From Kryptolebias marmoratus (Eukaryota; Chordata; Actinopteri; Cyprinodontiformes; Rivulidae), in the NCBI RefSeq assembly GCF_001649575.2, contig NC_051431.1, positions 13,969,782 through 14,033,781 of the forward strand: a stretch of 64,000 bases of DNA, in the 5' to 3' direction. Below, piece after piece: positions 56,501-63,998 of this stretch. Below the pieces are notes generated by a model. It was not told the origin of the DNA, ran no database searches, and saw only the letters and a program-made list of their open reading frames with translations. The stretch's first letter is position 1. Each line of letters begins with the position of its first letter. Made by a program: the position numbers and the translations under genes.

Positions 56501-58606
56501 GCTGGAAAGCACTGGGGGCCCAGGCATGAATGTTGGAATGGTGTGAGGCATCCAGGACGACTGGGCATGGTGCTCACTGATAGCAGCTGTATTAGACGAG
56601 CTCGACAGCGGAGGTTGTGGAGCAGTGAGGAGAGGGGGAGGGGGAGGTGAAGAAGGCGATGAGGCTGTGGATGAGGTTTGCTGAGAATTCCCAAGGGTGG
56701 AAGAGGACATCAGCACTCCTGTCGGTGGGCTGATGAGTGGCTTTTTAATGCCAGTGGGGAGACTCTCTCTCACCCCCTGTTTCTGGCTTCCCCGGCTGGT
56801 CCCCTGGGCTCTCCGACCTCTTCGGCTCCTCTCTGGCTCTGGTTCAGAAGGAGGAGAAGCAGGCCTAGGGCCGTGTAACAGGTTGGCCTCCCCGTCTCCC
56901 TGTGAGGACGGAGAGTGATCCTCTGGCTCTGACAGAGCCTGTGTGGCCTCAGAAGCCTGGGAGTCACAAGATGAATCATCCAAGCTCGGGCTGCTGGACC
57001 TGGAAGACTCCGCAGAGGATAGCTGAGAGGAATGCTGCGACACAGCACTTGAGCCGCAAGATGGCGCGCTATGGCTAAATCTTCCGTTGGCTGCGTTACT
57101 GGTGTTGCTGTTAAGCAGACTGGAAGCTGCTGCTGGGACAGTGGGTGTGGGGGCAGGAGATGACGGAGGAGGGAGAGATTCAACGGGTGCAGTTGCACCA
57201 CTGCTGGTAGCGGCGGGGGTAACAGACACGAGGGCGGGAGAAGGGGATGAGGAGGTGGTAGACGTCGGTGGGGCAGGTGTCGGGACAGAGGAGGGGGGTG
57301 TCTCTAACCGTGCAATCTTTGCATGGGGTTGGGGAGTTCCAAAACTGCCCTCATCTTGAATGAAGCGCTTCGGAGTTCTGATGAGGCGAAAGGAAATAGC
57401 GCTGAACGCGGGCATTATGAACTGCCTAATGTTCTTAAGTTGGGTCTTTCTGATACCGGCCTCAGGAGCCGCCGAGCCACTCCCCCCAATGGCCTCCTTC
57501 TCCAGCCGCTTCTGCGCGCCTTTCTTAGCGCGCTGCAGCAGCTGTTTGGCGATGGTTGCATCAGTTCGTTTAGAAGGGGGGACGATTCTGACCGGCTTTC
57601 TATGCCGAGGGCTTTTCCTGAGGCCCACTGGCCTACCTGGTTTAGAAGGTGAGGGGGAGGCAGGTGGATTGGAAGAGTCCTGCTTCTCAGCACCGTCCAC
57701 ATTCCGTAGCATGGACTGCTGAGCTGTGTGTGCTTCTGTGCCTTTGTCGCCACCTCTGACCCGAAAGGCCTTGTGTTTTCCTTCCCCACCGTCGATGGAG
57801 GTAGACAGCTGTGCAGCGGCGGCGGCAGCAGCAGCAGCAGCAGCGGCGGCAGCTGCTGCTGCTTCAGCTTTTAGCCGCTCAGCTGAGGGTGGTCGTCCGC
57901 GTCTGCGTCTTGGTACACCAGGCAAGGTTTTGAGACGTGACTTGAGAGGGGTGATTTTAGTCTCTGTCAGTCTTTTCAGGTTGGAAACTTTGGATTCACT
58001 CCGTCCGCCTTTGGGAAACTTTGCCTCGGCATCATGAGGCTGCGCGGAGCCCACTGACAGCCTCTTGTTGCCTTTCCTGTCTTCCTCTGCATCCACACCC
58101 AACTCGAACCCGGCCTGCCTGCCGTCTTCCCCCGCTGCATGGTTGCCTGTGTTCCAAGCCTTTTTATTGCCCGAAGAAGGCGGCCGTCCTCTTCTCTTCT
58201 CACCGGTGCCAGGTGGCCTCCCGGGAAGCCTTTTTACTTTTTCTGCCGGCCGTTCGGGGCCATCGGGTTTTGCCCGCGTTGGGGAAGGAAAGGACGAGAG
58301 GGAAGGTAGACTTGAAGCGACTTTCTGGGCAGTCAGGACTCGTGGTGGGCGACCTCTGGGCTTCTTCTCCTGTACGGGTGGGGCTGTTTGTCAAACCAGA
58401 GAATAAAAAAAGAAAATAAAAAGGTACGTATGGAAAAATTAAATACAGACATCTTGAAACAACACAGCAATCTCAATAAAACTGCAAAACTTCCTGATAA
58501 ACATTAATTGCTTTAACTTTTAGGTAATCATACCTGGAGAAGTTGCTGAAGGGCTCTGTATTTCCGTTGGTTCACCAGTCACTCCAAATCCTACGAACGC
58601 TTCATC
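35254..58606 (-). CDS. kmt2a: KMT2A (MLL1) histone H3K4 methyltransferase, gene-level entry, exon 1 not in view
   Basis: Thirty-three coding exons were placed on the minus strand. Each junction has GT and AG and keeps the frame, giving 4460 codons from exon 2 to the stop (human full length 3969). Domains in order: three AT-hooks and the SNL-like basic region, CXXC zinc finger, PHD1-3, bromodomain, extended PHD4, FYRN, two Taspase1 sites, a CBP KIX-binding segment, FYRC, the WDR5-binding Win motif, SET and post-SET. The enzyme mono- to trimethylates H3K4 at CpG-island promoters such as Hox genes, in a complex with WDR5, RBBP5, ASH2L and menin. Several features identify it as KMT2A rather than KMT2B: both cleavage sites and the [12 protein letters not shown] segment. 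The N-terminal exon that binds menin is missing from the window. Exon numbers below assume a single missing exon 1. Confidence 0.95.
35618..35747 (-). CDS. kmt2a: kmt2a exon 33: N-terminal half of SET
   Basis: It encodes [20 protein letters not shown] and [23 protein letters not shown]. The HGRGLF and EMVIEY boxes form the AdoMet-binding start of the SET fold. The first G completes an Arg codon left by the previous exon; the donor is AAAG|GTAAGG. Confidence 0.95.
36555..36635 (-). CDS. kmt2a: kmt2a exon 32: pre-SET linker
   Basis: It encodes [20 protein letters not shown] and ETVGVYR. Human has ATSMDLPMPMRFRHLKKTSK at this place. Splice signals TGCAG and AG|GTCAGA; phase 2 on both sides. Confidence 0.92.
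36723..36830 (-). CDS. kmt2a: kmt2a exon 31: linker after the Win motif
   Basis: It encodes [20 protein letters not shown] followed by an acidic stretch ([14 protein letters not shown]). Human has the same block. It sits between the WDR5-binding motif and SET, a region that contacts RBBP5/ASH2L in human. Confidence 0.93.
36910..36934. repeat. (TG)n microsatellite in a kmt2a intron
   Basis: A TG run of about 25 bp close to the donor of exon 30, in the 122-bp intron. Confidence 0.8.
36953..37127 (-). CDS. kmt2a: kmt2a exon 30: FYRC end and WDR5-binding Win motif
   Basis: It encodes [30 protein letters not shown] and [26 protein letters not shown] is the Win motif, whose first arginine inserts into WDR5. 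Human has GSARAEVHLR, so the key Arg is kept. Acceptor TTCAG|GTGTG, donor CACAG|GTTGG. Confidence 0.94.
37275..37349 (-). CDS. kmt2a: kmt2a exon 29: FYRC middle
   Basis: It encodes [20 protein letters not shown] and LSFEG, nearly identical to human. FYRC pairs with FYRN after Taspase1 cleavage to hold the two halves together. Confidence 0.93.
37588..37814 (-). CDS. kmt2a: kmt2a exon 28: FYRC start
   Basis: A variable Gly/Pro/Asp-rich stretch ([15 protein letters not shown] and following) leads into [20 protein letters not shown] and ESIE, the start of FYRC. Acceptor TTTTTCAG|C, donor GAAG|GTGAGA. Confidence 0.92.
37896..37964 (-). CDS. kmt2a: kmt2a exon 27: short linker exon
   Basis: 69 bp encoding [20 protein letters not shown] and NK, with a very good acceptor (CCTGTGCAG) and donor (AAGAG|GTATGG). 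It is placed by phase and splice signals rather than by conserved domain. It is divisible by three, so it could be skipped without a frameshift. Confidence 0.8.
38084..40732 (-). CDS. kmt2a: kmt2a exon 26: second Taspase1 site and transactivation region
   Basis: It opens [27 protein letters not shown] (40707-40687) is Taspase1 site 2. [20 protein letters not shown] at about 40350-40295 is the KIX-binding activation segment for CBP/p300. Conserved islands follow: [73 protein letters not shown] and [16 protein letters not shown]. Between them the sequence is Ser/Pro/Gln-rich and poorly conserved. Length 2649 bp; donor CCCCAG|GTGAGA. Confidence 0.95.
40838..43481 (-). CDS. kmt2a: kmt2a exon 25: repeat-rich insert, [18 protein letters not shown] block, first Taspase1 site
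   Basis: It begins [20 protein letters not shown]. Residues read from about 43140 to 42590 form an array of imperfect S/R/D/K repeats around a DSDKGR-like core, absent from the human protein as I know it. Near the 3' end are [34 protein letters not shown] and [15 protein letters not shown] at 41106-41086 is Taspase1 site 1. [10 protein letters not shown] is also conserved. Phase 1 in, phase 2 out (ACTTT|GTTAGT). The donor is weak but the only one that keeps the frame. Confidence 0.93.
43606..43752 (-). CDS. kmt2a: kmt2a exon 24: linker after FYRN
   Basis: It encodes [20 protein letters not shown] then [19 protein letters not shown]. Human has a similar Pro/Arg-rich stretch (RIRTPSYSPTQRSPGCRPLP). 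Acceptor TATACAG|AC, donor CCAG|GTACAA. Conservation is moderate; phases fit. Confidence 0.85.
44077..44237 (-). CDS. kmt2a: kmt2a exon 23: FYRN end
   Basis: It encodes [20 protein letters not shown] then [11 protein letters not shown] and [20 protein letters not shown] is the F/Y-rich N-terminal (FYRN) core, and ENRTIAHSP is conserved to human. Confidence 0.94.
44375..44453 (-). CDS. kmt2a: kmt2a exon 22: FYRN start
   Basis: It encodes [20 protein letters not shown] then FPVGYQ, 26 residues almost identical to human. Acceptor TTCCAG|GC, donor CCA|GTAAGT. Confidence 0.93.
44549..44660 (-). CDS. kmt2a: kmt2a exon 21: between PHD4 and FYRN
   Basis: It encodes [20 protein letters not shown] then [17 protein letters not shown]. 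Human has [20 protein letters not shown] at this place. Phase 0 in, phase 1 out. Confidence 0.93.
44785..44943 (-). CDS. kmt2a: kmt2a exon 20: extended PHD4, second half
   Basis: It encodes [20 protein letters not shown], then [20 protein letters not shown] and [11 protein letters not shown]. The Cys and His zinc ligands of the extended PHD are all present. Donor GGAGAC|GTAAGG. Confidence 0.95.
45027..45164 (-). CDS. kmt2a: kmt2a exon 19: extended PHD4, first half
   Basis: It encodes [20 protein letters not shown], then [20 protein letters not shown] and RRGRKT. Near identity to human; contains the [13 protein letters not shown] hallmark. Confidence 0.95.
45249..45343 (-). CDS. kmt2a: kmt2a exon 18: start of extended PHD4
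   Basis: It encodes [20 protein letters not shown] then [11 protein letters not shown], with the first CxxC zinc pair of PHD4. Acceptor CTCCTCAG|AT, donor AAC|GTGAGG. Confidence 0.93.
45447..45661 (-). CDS. kmt2a: kmt2a exon 17: proline-rich linker after the bromodomain
   Basis: It encodes [40 protein letters not shown] and a long Pro-rich tail. Human has [20 protein letters not shown]. The 2.3-kb intron before it is the longest placed in the gene. Confidence 0.94.
45662..47988 (-). other. kmt2a: Longest placed kmt2a intron (2.3 kb)
   Basis: No conserved exon or transposon was recognised. A minus-strand frame at 46238-46900 is long but cysteine/phenylalanine-rich noise without a domain. AT-rich toward 47900. 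Confidence 0.5.
47989..48062 (-). CDS. kmt2a: kmt2a exon 16: end of bromodomain region
   Basis: It encodes [20 protein letters not shown] then KVSA, aligned with human QMERVFPWFSVKKSRFWEPN. Donor GCCAA|GTGAGT. Confidence 0.92.
48286..48396 (-). CDS. kmt2a: kmt2a exon 15: bromodomain core
   Basis: It encodes [20 protein letters not shown] then [17 protein letters not shown]. The atypical MLL1 bromodomain contributes to protein interactions with PHD3 rather than classical acetyl-lysine binding. Confidence 0.93.
48786..48962 (-). CDS. kmt2a: kmt2a exon 14: bromodomain start and loop
   Basis: It encodes [32 protein letters not shown], a variable Pro/Asp stretch and [13 protein letters not shown]. 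Human has [12 protein letters not shown] identically. Confidence 0.93.
49100..49284 (-). CDS. kmt2a: kmt2a exon 13: end of PHD3 and first bromodomain helix
   Basis: It encodes [40 protein letters not shown] and [16 protein letters not shown]. The TCxxC pair closes PHD3, the reader of H3K4me3 that also binds CyP33. Confidence 0.94.
49470..49583 (-). CDS. kmt2a: kmt2a exon 12: PHD3 core
   Basis: It encodes [20 protein letters not shown] then [17 protein letters not shown]. The CxxC, CxxC and HxxC ligands of PHD3 and the tryptophan of the H3K4me3 aromatic cage (RWVH) are intact. Confidence 0.95.
49711..49831 (-). CDS. kmt2a: kmt2a exon 11: PHD2 end to PHD3 start
   Basis: It encodes [20 protein letters not shown] then [20 protein letters not shown]. 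Near identity to human; zinc cysteines intact. Confidence 0.94.
50068..50163 (-). CDS. kmt2a: kmt2a exon 10: PHD2 core
   Basis: It encodes [20 protein letters not shown] then [12 protein letters not shown]. The acceptor reads TAGCAG|CAGCTG. Using the inner AG (end 50163) gives HQKAK-QLLEC and matches human in length. Using the outer AG (end 50166) adds one glutamine. Both are in frame. Human has ATKQLLEC. PHD2 in MLL1 acts as a ubiquitin-ligase-like module. Confidence 0.92.
50949..51095 (-). CDS. kmt2a: kmt2a exon 9: PHD1 to PHD2
   Basis: It encodes [40 protein letters not shown] and CGRQHQKAK. It completes PHD1 and begins PHD2; zinc ligands intact. Confidence 0.94.
51180..51416 (-). CDS. 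kmt2a: kmt2a exon 8: linker and PHD1 start
   Basis: After a Ser/Thr-rich start ([20 protein letters not shown]) it encodes [40 protein letters not shown] and LCASSGNVE. Acceptor placement is the least certain of the gene: an AG preceded by eight A residues (AAAAAAAAG|CCG) behind a T-rich tract keeps the frame with exon 7. The better-looking CCTCCCAG 29 bp downstream would break it. Confidence 0.85.
51560..51633 (-). CDS. kmt2a: kmt2a exon 7: short basic linker
   Basis: It encodes [20 protein letters not shown] then PKDK. Human has EQSKQKKVAPRPSIPVKQKP at this place. Acceptor TTTTCCTAG|CT, donor GACAAG|GTAGGA. Confidence 0.88.
51879..52564 (-). CDS. kmt2a: kmt2a exon 6: CXXC end and low-complexity linker with poly-Ser tract
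   Basis: It starts [20 protein letters not shown], the end of the CXXC domain with its last cysteine. A Pro/Gln/Lys-rich linker then contains about 30 serines with two interruptions (52137-52051). Human lacks such a serine tract here. The poly-Ser DNA is GA-rich on the plus strand and mixes TCC, TCG, TCT and TCA codons. Donor ACAG|GTGAGA. Confidence 0.92.
52677..52905 (-). CDS. kmt2a: kmt2a exon 5: CXXC zinc finger
   Basis: It encodes [20 protein letters not shown], then [40 protein letters not shown] and QCCK. This is the CXXC module that binds unmethylated CpG; the cysteine spacing and the KFGGRNIKK loop match human. Confidence 0.96.
52906..54353 (-). other. kmt2a: kmt2a intron before the CXXC exon (1.4 kb)
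   Basis: AT-rich, no conserved frame or transposon recognised. A short extra frame upstream of exon 5 in the same phase (to 53071) is intronic read-through. Confidence 0.5.
54354..54531 (-). CDS. kmt2a: kmt2a exon 4: conserved [10 protein letters not shown] block
   Basis: It encodes [40 protein letters not shown] and [19 protein letters not shown], almost identical to human. The block belongs to repression domain 1 upstream of CXXC. Acceptor GTGTGCAG|GGT. Confidence 0.95.
55043..58383 (-). CDS. kmt2a: kmt2a exon 3: AT-hooks and N-terminal nuclear-localisation region
   Basis: This 3341-bp exon encodes 1114 residues. AT-hooks: KPRGRPPRV (near 58345), KRRGRPPSS (near 58195) and [11 protein letters not shown] (near 57890). 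Conserved islands: [119 protein letters not shown] and [21 protein letters not shown] poly-Ala tract lies at about 57808-57860. The exon starts with CC that completes an Ala codon; acceptor GACAAACAG|CC. Low-complexity Ser/Pro/Glu stretches are longer than in human. Confidence 0.95.
57808..57860 (-). repeat. kmt2a: GC-rich trinucleotide run coding a poly-alanine tract in kmt2a exon 3
   Basis: GCA/GCC/GCT codons encode about 17 alanines between the third AT-hook and [18 protein letters not shown]. Interrupted codon use suggests moderate stability. Confidence 0.8.
58534..58606 (-). CDS. kmt2a: kmt2a exon 2: short conserved exon
   Basis: It encodes [20 protein letters not shown] then ATSP, matching human EDEQFLGFGSDEEVRVRSPT at the exon 1/2 boundary. 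Phase 0 in, phase 1 out; acceptor TTTTGTAG|GAT, donor CCAG|GTATGA. It is the first exon visible in the window. Confidence 0.9.
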
Positions 58607-59500
58607 CTACAAAACAAAGCAAGGCGAATGATGAGTGACTCTGCATATAAAAAGCGACTAATTTGAAAATCCATCTCCTTTTAAAAGCGATTACTGCTAA
58701 CCGCTGACACACAGACGCAGATCTCATCCCTTAAAACAATCAGAAACAGCATCCTATCGTGTTTTACTTGTGTAATGGTTTACTTTTTTACATATTAAAC
58801 GGCTAACTTTTACTTTTTTTATTTTCCTGAGACAAATAAATGATATATATAACTGTATATAACTATAAATGTAATGTGTGAATGGAGCGGCTATAAATTC
58901 TTCCTCTCAAGGTCCAGTAAAGCCTTGAGATCATTTTGGAACGATCCACATCTCCAGGATCCTCCGAGCACCGTTACATTACCTCTTACAGTCAATGTGT
59001 TTAAGAGGGGAGGTGAGTGTGTCATTTCGTCATGTTTATTTATAGAGGCGAGCGGGGATGCAGTTGAGGTCTTCTTGGCCCAGTTTGGAGAGCAGCTGCT
59101 AACCAGGTGTATGGGCTAAACGCTGACTGATTTTGCACCAGATATGAGTTACACACATCGCCAGGGGGGGAAAAGGCAGGTACCGACACAGACAGCGTGG
59201 AAAAGCGATTTAAAAAAAAAAAAAAATAGTGAGAGCTATAATGTGAGCCGCGAAAACAGTCGCTTTCGTCTGTTCCGACGCACAAATAAAACTGCTGAAA
59301 CAGGCGGTAAATACTGCTGTTTATCCTGGCAAGCATCATTAATCTGAGCATCTGACGCTCCTCATAATGCATTCAAGCATCTTCTTCTATTTACACTTCC
59401 CTCTCCTCTCCCCTCTCCTCGCTGTAACGCCAGCATCCTCTCCCCTCCGAGCAAGCTGCTGCTCCTCCATGGTGGTGTTGCAGCAGCAGAGAGAGAGATG

Positions 59501-59575
59501 NNNNNNNNNNNNNNNNNNNNNNNNNNNNNNNNNNNNNNNNNNNNNNNNNNNNNNNNNNNNNNNNNNNNNNNNNNN
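59501..59575. other. Assembly gap (75 N)
   Basis: A run of N follows GAGAGAGATG and precedes a run of 12 G. The flanking low complexity explains the gap; the true length may differ from 75. Confidence 0.99.
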
Positions 59576-59935
59576 GGGGGGGGGGGGTACCAGTGGACGG
59601 CGCTGACTCGCTGCGATGGTGAGTAGCAGTCAATGACATCACAACATGCTAGGCTAGAGGCGAGCGCTTAAAAGCCGAGCACGCAGATGTATGTACCCAC
59701 GCACGCGTGCTTGCTTGTGTCTTTATTCTGTGCGCCATCGCAAACGCCTCACACATACAGAAGGCAAAAATAAAGAAAAAAAACTCATGAAAACACCCCG
59801 TGCATGAACTGCGCATCAAGATGTAAACAAGCGGAACATAGGAGTGAGGATGCGGGGGAGGGGAGCACAAGTAAGCGCACCAGAGTGAGGACGGGAGGAG
59901 GATTGTGGGAGGATGAAGAGAGGGACAAAAAAAAA

Positions 59936-59974
59936 AGAGAGAGAGAGAGAAAGAGAGTGAGAGAGAGAGAGAGA
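59936..59974. repeat. (GA)n microsatellite, interrupted
   Basis: GAGA units with AAG and TGA interruptions over about 40 bp. Confidence 0.8.
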
Positions 59975-62233
59975 CAAGGAAACAGCATCTTGACCACATG
60001 CACCATCAACAACAGGGGGGGGGGGGTGCAATGGTCTCCTGGGAGCCCCCCCCAACCCACCCCAGGATGAAAAGAGGTTTGGGTTTTTTTGTTTTTTTTT
60101 CCCCGACGTGCTCGCACAGAAGCCTGCCAAACCCCCCACGCTAAACGGGCCCTCCCACATACAACAAGGCTGCCGTCTCCTCCCCCCTTGGTTCTGCCTC
60201 TCCGCCATGCTCCAAAGCGCACATCCAGCCCGCTGACTCCCGAGCACGGGGCAGCAGCGTGTGAAACACAGGGCGCACCATGAGCTGAATAGCAGGGCGG
60301 GCGCGGGGAGGTAACTCCAGGAAGTAAACAAACACTGTAGTAGACTAGTGAGGTGAGATTTAGTGCTTCCTTGCCTTGCAACGCACAAAAGATGACAGGA
60401 ACTGAAAGGCACTTTTCCCCCTTTCTTTCTTTTTGTGTGCATGTTTTATCTCTTCATCTCTTGAGCTTTCTTCCTTTTCGCTCTCACCTTTAGTCTTGAT
60501 TTGGACAGTTTGACTTCTGCGCGTTTACCACATCTCATCTGCCTGATCGCCGCACACGCGACTCGACAGAAATAAGCGAGAGCAGGAGAAACGGACACCG
60601 GTCTGATTCATAATGGAAACAAAACTGGTAATTTCAGGAGGCGCAGGGGGGCAGTCCCTGACACTTCTGAGACGGATGGGAGTCGGGTTCGAGTTGCACT
60701 TCTCTGTATCGTTCTGATGGAGCTGTTGCATTCTGAGAAAGCTTATGGGACTTTTGCTGTCTTTCAAGCCAGTATTTAGGAGAAATCAAACTGGAGATTA
60801 GGTCCGTTATGGTATTCCCCCCCCCAATTGTGTCAGTGTTCTTGAATGCATTATCACCCCACACATATTTAACACTTTCACTAACCCAGTGGCTGATCCC
60901 TCTCATCCACTGCAAACCAAACATCTAAAACATCTGCTTTTTTATTATTATTAAAGCTAACAAAAAGAGCCGGTTTCGCTAATAGTTATTCTGTTTCGCA
61001 GTGCGGGGTAGACAACATACAAACAATGCCAACATCGAGGACGAAGCACAACTTATGCAACCAGTAAACTCAAAAGTCAGAGTTTCAAAACCGTTTGGAT
61101 TTTTTTCTCCATTTACTGCTGTTTTTAAGAACATATTCTAATTCTATTCGCAATAATACTGACAGCAACAAAAACTCTTCAGATGACAGAAGCAACGTCT
61201 TTGCACGACAAATGGCCTCACACTGTGTTGGACTTTAAATAAACAATGATCTGGAATCAGATTATATCAGATAAATCAACAAATAATGTGGCTCATTTGT
61301 TGTTTTAAGAGCGATTAGCGTGCACATAAATTGCACAAGTGTTTAAGAAAAATACAATCAATACAGTAAGTTCAGTTAAAGGAAAACTTGTCAGTGTTAC
61401 ACTCTCCGTTATTACATTTTAAATAGTTGTGTTGGATTTGTTTCTCTCTTCTTTCTGACAGTTTAAGGGGGGTTGGAGTATCTGGAAACGAAGGATTTCT
61501 CCTTCGTTCTTTACCAACAGTATCCTCGCAACAGGCTGAACATCCAGGCTTTTTTTTTTATTTTCAGATCCGTAAATAAGGGCTTCATTTTATTTATTTT
61601 GTCAGGTTGGAGTCGGCGCTTTAAATCTGTATTTCGCACATGAATTTGCAAGTGTTTGTTTACATTTGACTTCGTAGGATAGTGTGAATGCCAGAGCTGA
61701 CTGCTAACAATTAAATGAACTAAAAAATTTGTTGCATAGATTAATAGAAAAATGAGTCGGCAGATCAGTGGAAATGAAAACAGTCTTTAGCGGCCGGGAC
61801 GAAATGTCACATAGATCTGTTTGTAGTTTCACATAGCTCGTAGTCCAAGACATTTTTTAAAGTTAAGTGTTATTGCTGAAGTAAAACTGGGACAACCAAA
61901 GCAAAATGTCTACAACAGAACCTTAAAGTGAGCATCTAATACCAAAATAACCCTTAATGACATTGAATGCACCACCGGGGCTATCATCACTTGTACTGAA
62001 ACTGAACTCTCAAAACACTGAGGTGCAAGTCGTTTAATTACACAAGAAAAACACAAGCCGTGTGGAAAGCATCATCTTGGATAGAGCTCCAGGTAATGTG
62101 CTTCTGTTCTGATATGCTAATTAGCCACGTGTTAATTGTCTTGCACTGAGCACGTTTTATGTAAAACAACAAAGACCCGGTGACCTCGGCGCTGAAAGAC
62201 CTGACGTAACGCTCGAAATCAAATCAGGACATT

Positions 62234-62268
62234 CCTCCTCCTCCTCCTCCTCCTCCTCCTCCTCCTCC
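62234..62268. repeat. (CTC)n microsatellite
   Basis: About 11 CTC units followed by a short C run. Confidence 0.9.
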
Positions 62269-62565
62269 CCCCAACATATTTATTTCTTTGTCAATCAGAC
62301 ACAAAGACGTTCCGATTTAGTTAACAGCTCTTTGAAATGACACAGCTGACAGATACCCTACAAGACGACTGTCTCACCGAAACACGACCGTCTGACCTCC
62401 ATGCGTCTCACCTGTGTACATATAACATGTGATATTAAGCTAACACTACAAATGTCAGCAACTCGACAAACAAACCGCAAAGGGCTGCCATTTTTAAAAA
62501 CAAGAGATGACGTAAAGCAAGACGTTAGACTGACTGATTCCAAAGTGCTGCCTAAAAACACACAC

Positions 62566-63356
62566 AGTACCGTGCAAAAGTCTTGAGCCACCCATCATTA
62601 TTACTTCGCATTTTATCACCTAGGAGTCAAACTTTCTCGTACGTGTTTAAAGTAGTCTTGAGAAATCTAACTAAACTAAGTTTTAGTGAAGCCTTATCAC
62701 TATTGAGGAAAAACTTGACTCGCCTTGATATGGTGTGCGATGTGGCTAAAAGACAGAGAGACTCTGGGAGGTGAGGGCATAAGATAATACAGTAAATAAC
62801 CTGAAAGTTCTCTTTATTAATGGGGGCACAATATCAAGCACAGACCTGACATGAGAAGCATCAATGGATAATTTTTCTCTTGACTTATTCAGTACGTCCT
62901 GTTTCTGGCTTGTTTTTTGTTTTTTTAACTTTTTAAATCACTTTGTTGGTATAAAACTGGTATATTATTTCTATTAAACTGCATTCTCTTTGGCATTTTT
63001 GCAAAATTCAGCTAAACAAAGAGGAACAAACTGAATTTTTCCAACACGCTACTGATAAATAAATGCCAGAATACAGTTTAGAAGGAGTCCTTTTCTGAGT
63101 TACGGGATCTGTTTAGACACTGCACAAGTTCATTATAAAGTCGCCAGTATTATTGCTTAAATGATTCATAAGTCTGAGTGGTTTAAAATAAGTAAATAAA
63201 AACTTCCTCTGAGACCGATTGGGGACTTGAGACACTAAACAGTGTCTAAACAGAGACTGAACAGTGTAAACAAAGCTACCCACACACACAATTTCTTAAA
63301 ATTTATGATTATTTCCCAACACTTTGACAAACAGTACTGTGCTCAAGTCTTTTACT
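62566..63356. repeat. Interval bounded by two CAGTACTGTGC-type transposon tips
   Basis: CAGTACCGTGCAAAAGTCTT at 62568-62587 and CAGTACTGTGCTCAAGTCTT at about 63331-63350 share the tip of a common fish nonautonomous DNA transposon family. They are in the same orientation, not inverted, so this is not one intact element. The interior is AT-rich without a coding frame. Confidence 0.4.
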
Positions 63357-63978
63357 TAAAAAAAACAACAACACTTTTTTTGTATTTTTAAAGTGGTTTT
63401 AAAACAATAGATCTTGGGTTTTGCAAACGTTGCAACCCATTACTCAGGACAACTTTACAAATTATGTGAAAATCTGTCTTTTAGGAAAACAAAATATGAA
63501 GACATCAGTAGCTCAGGACGTGTGTGGAAGATTTTTAGTGAAGCCCTTACGTTACTCGTTTTAAGACGGGGAAAACGTGAGAACAAGTCAGTTTGATGCT
63601 GAAGAACACATTCACGGAAATCCTTCTTCCCCACCAGTCTGCAGCAGAAATTATTGTTTTAATCACATTCCAGGAAGCTTTCCTTTGAGATGAACTGCAC
63701 AGATACTGTTATCGCCCCTCCTATCATGTAAAGTGGTGATGAGCTCAGAGCTTTTTACGTCCCACTGATGACACGTCTTTTGGACCCGGGTCAGCCCCGG
63801 GCAAAAGGTGAGCATTTGGTTTTCAAATGTTTAAAACCCAAATGTAACCGTTTGACATTTGCTTCTGGGCACCCGTTATGGTGGGATACCCTCTCTTCTC
63901 TCTTTCTACAGAAAGAAATGAAAACAGTCGGTGGACAAAGACAAACAGACTGATTGGCGCGTGTGTGAGGTGTCTTTC

Positions 63979-63998
63979 TCACACACACACACACACAG
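63979..63998. repeat. (CA)n microsatellite at the window edge
   Basis: A CA run of about 20 bp ending at the window boundary. Confidence 0.85.

Noticed and set aside
35254..58606. Assignment to KMT2B instead of KMT2A
   Set aside because: The CBP-binding [12 protein letters not shown] segment, QVDGADD and QLDGVDD sites and the exon 3 islands match KMT2A; KMT2B differs at these places.
59391..59642. Frame across the assembly gap
   Set aside because: It consists largely of unknown residues translated from N; a CCACCATGGAG Kozak-like start at about 59475 on the minus strand leads only to a short frame.
59785..60442. Long minus-strand frames near the gap as kmt2a exon 1
   Set aside because: They start MQGKEALNL or MHTKRKKGG and show none of the conserved KMT2A N-terminus; the composition is Ser/Leu-rich from CT repeats.
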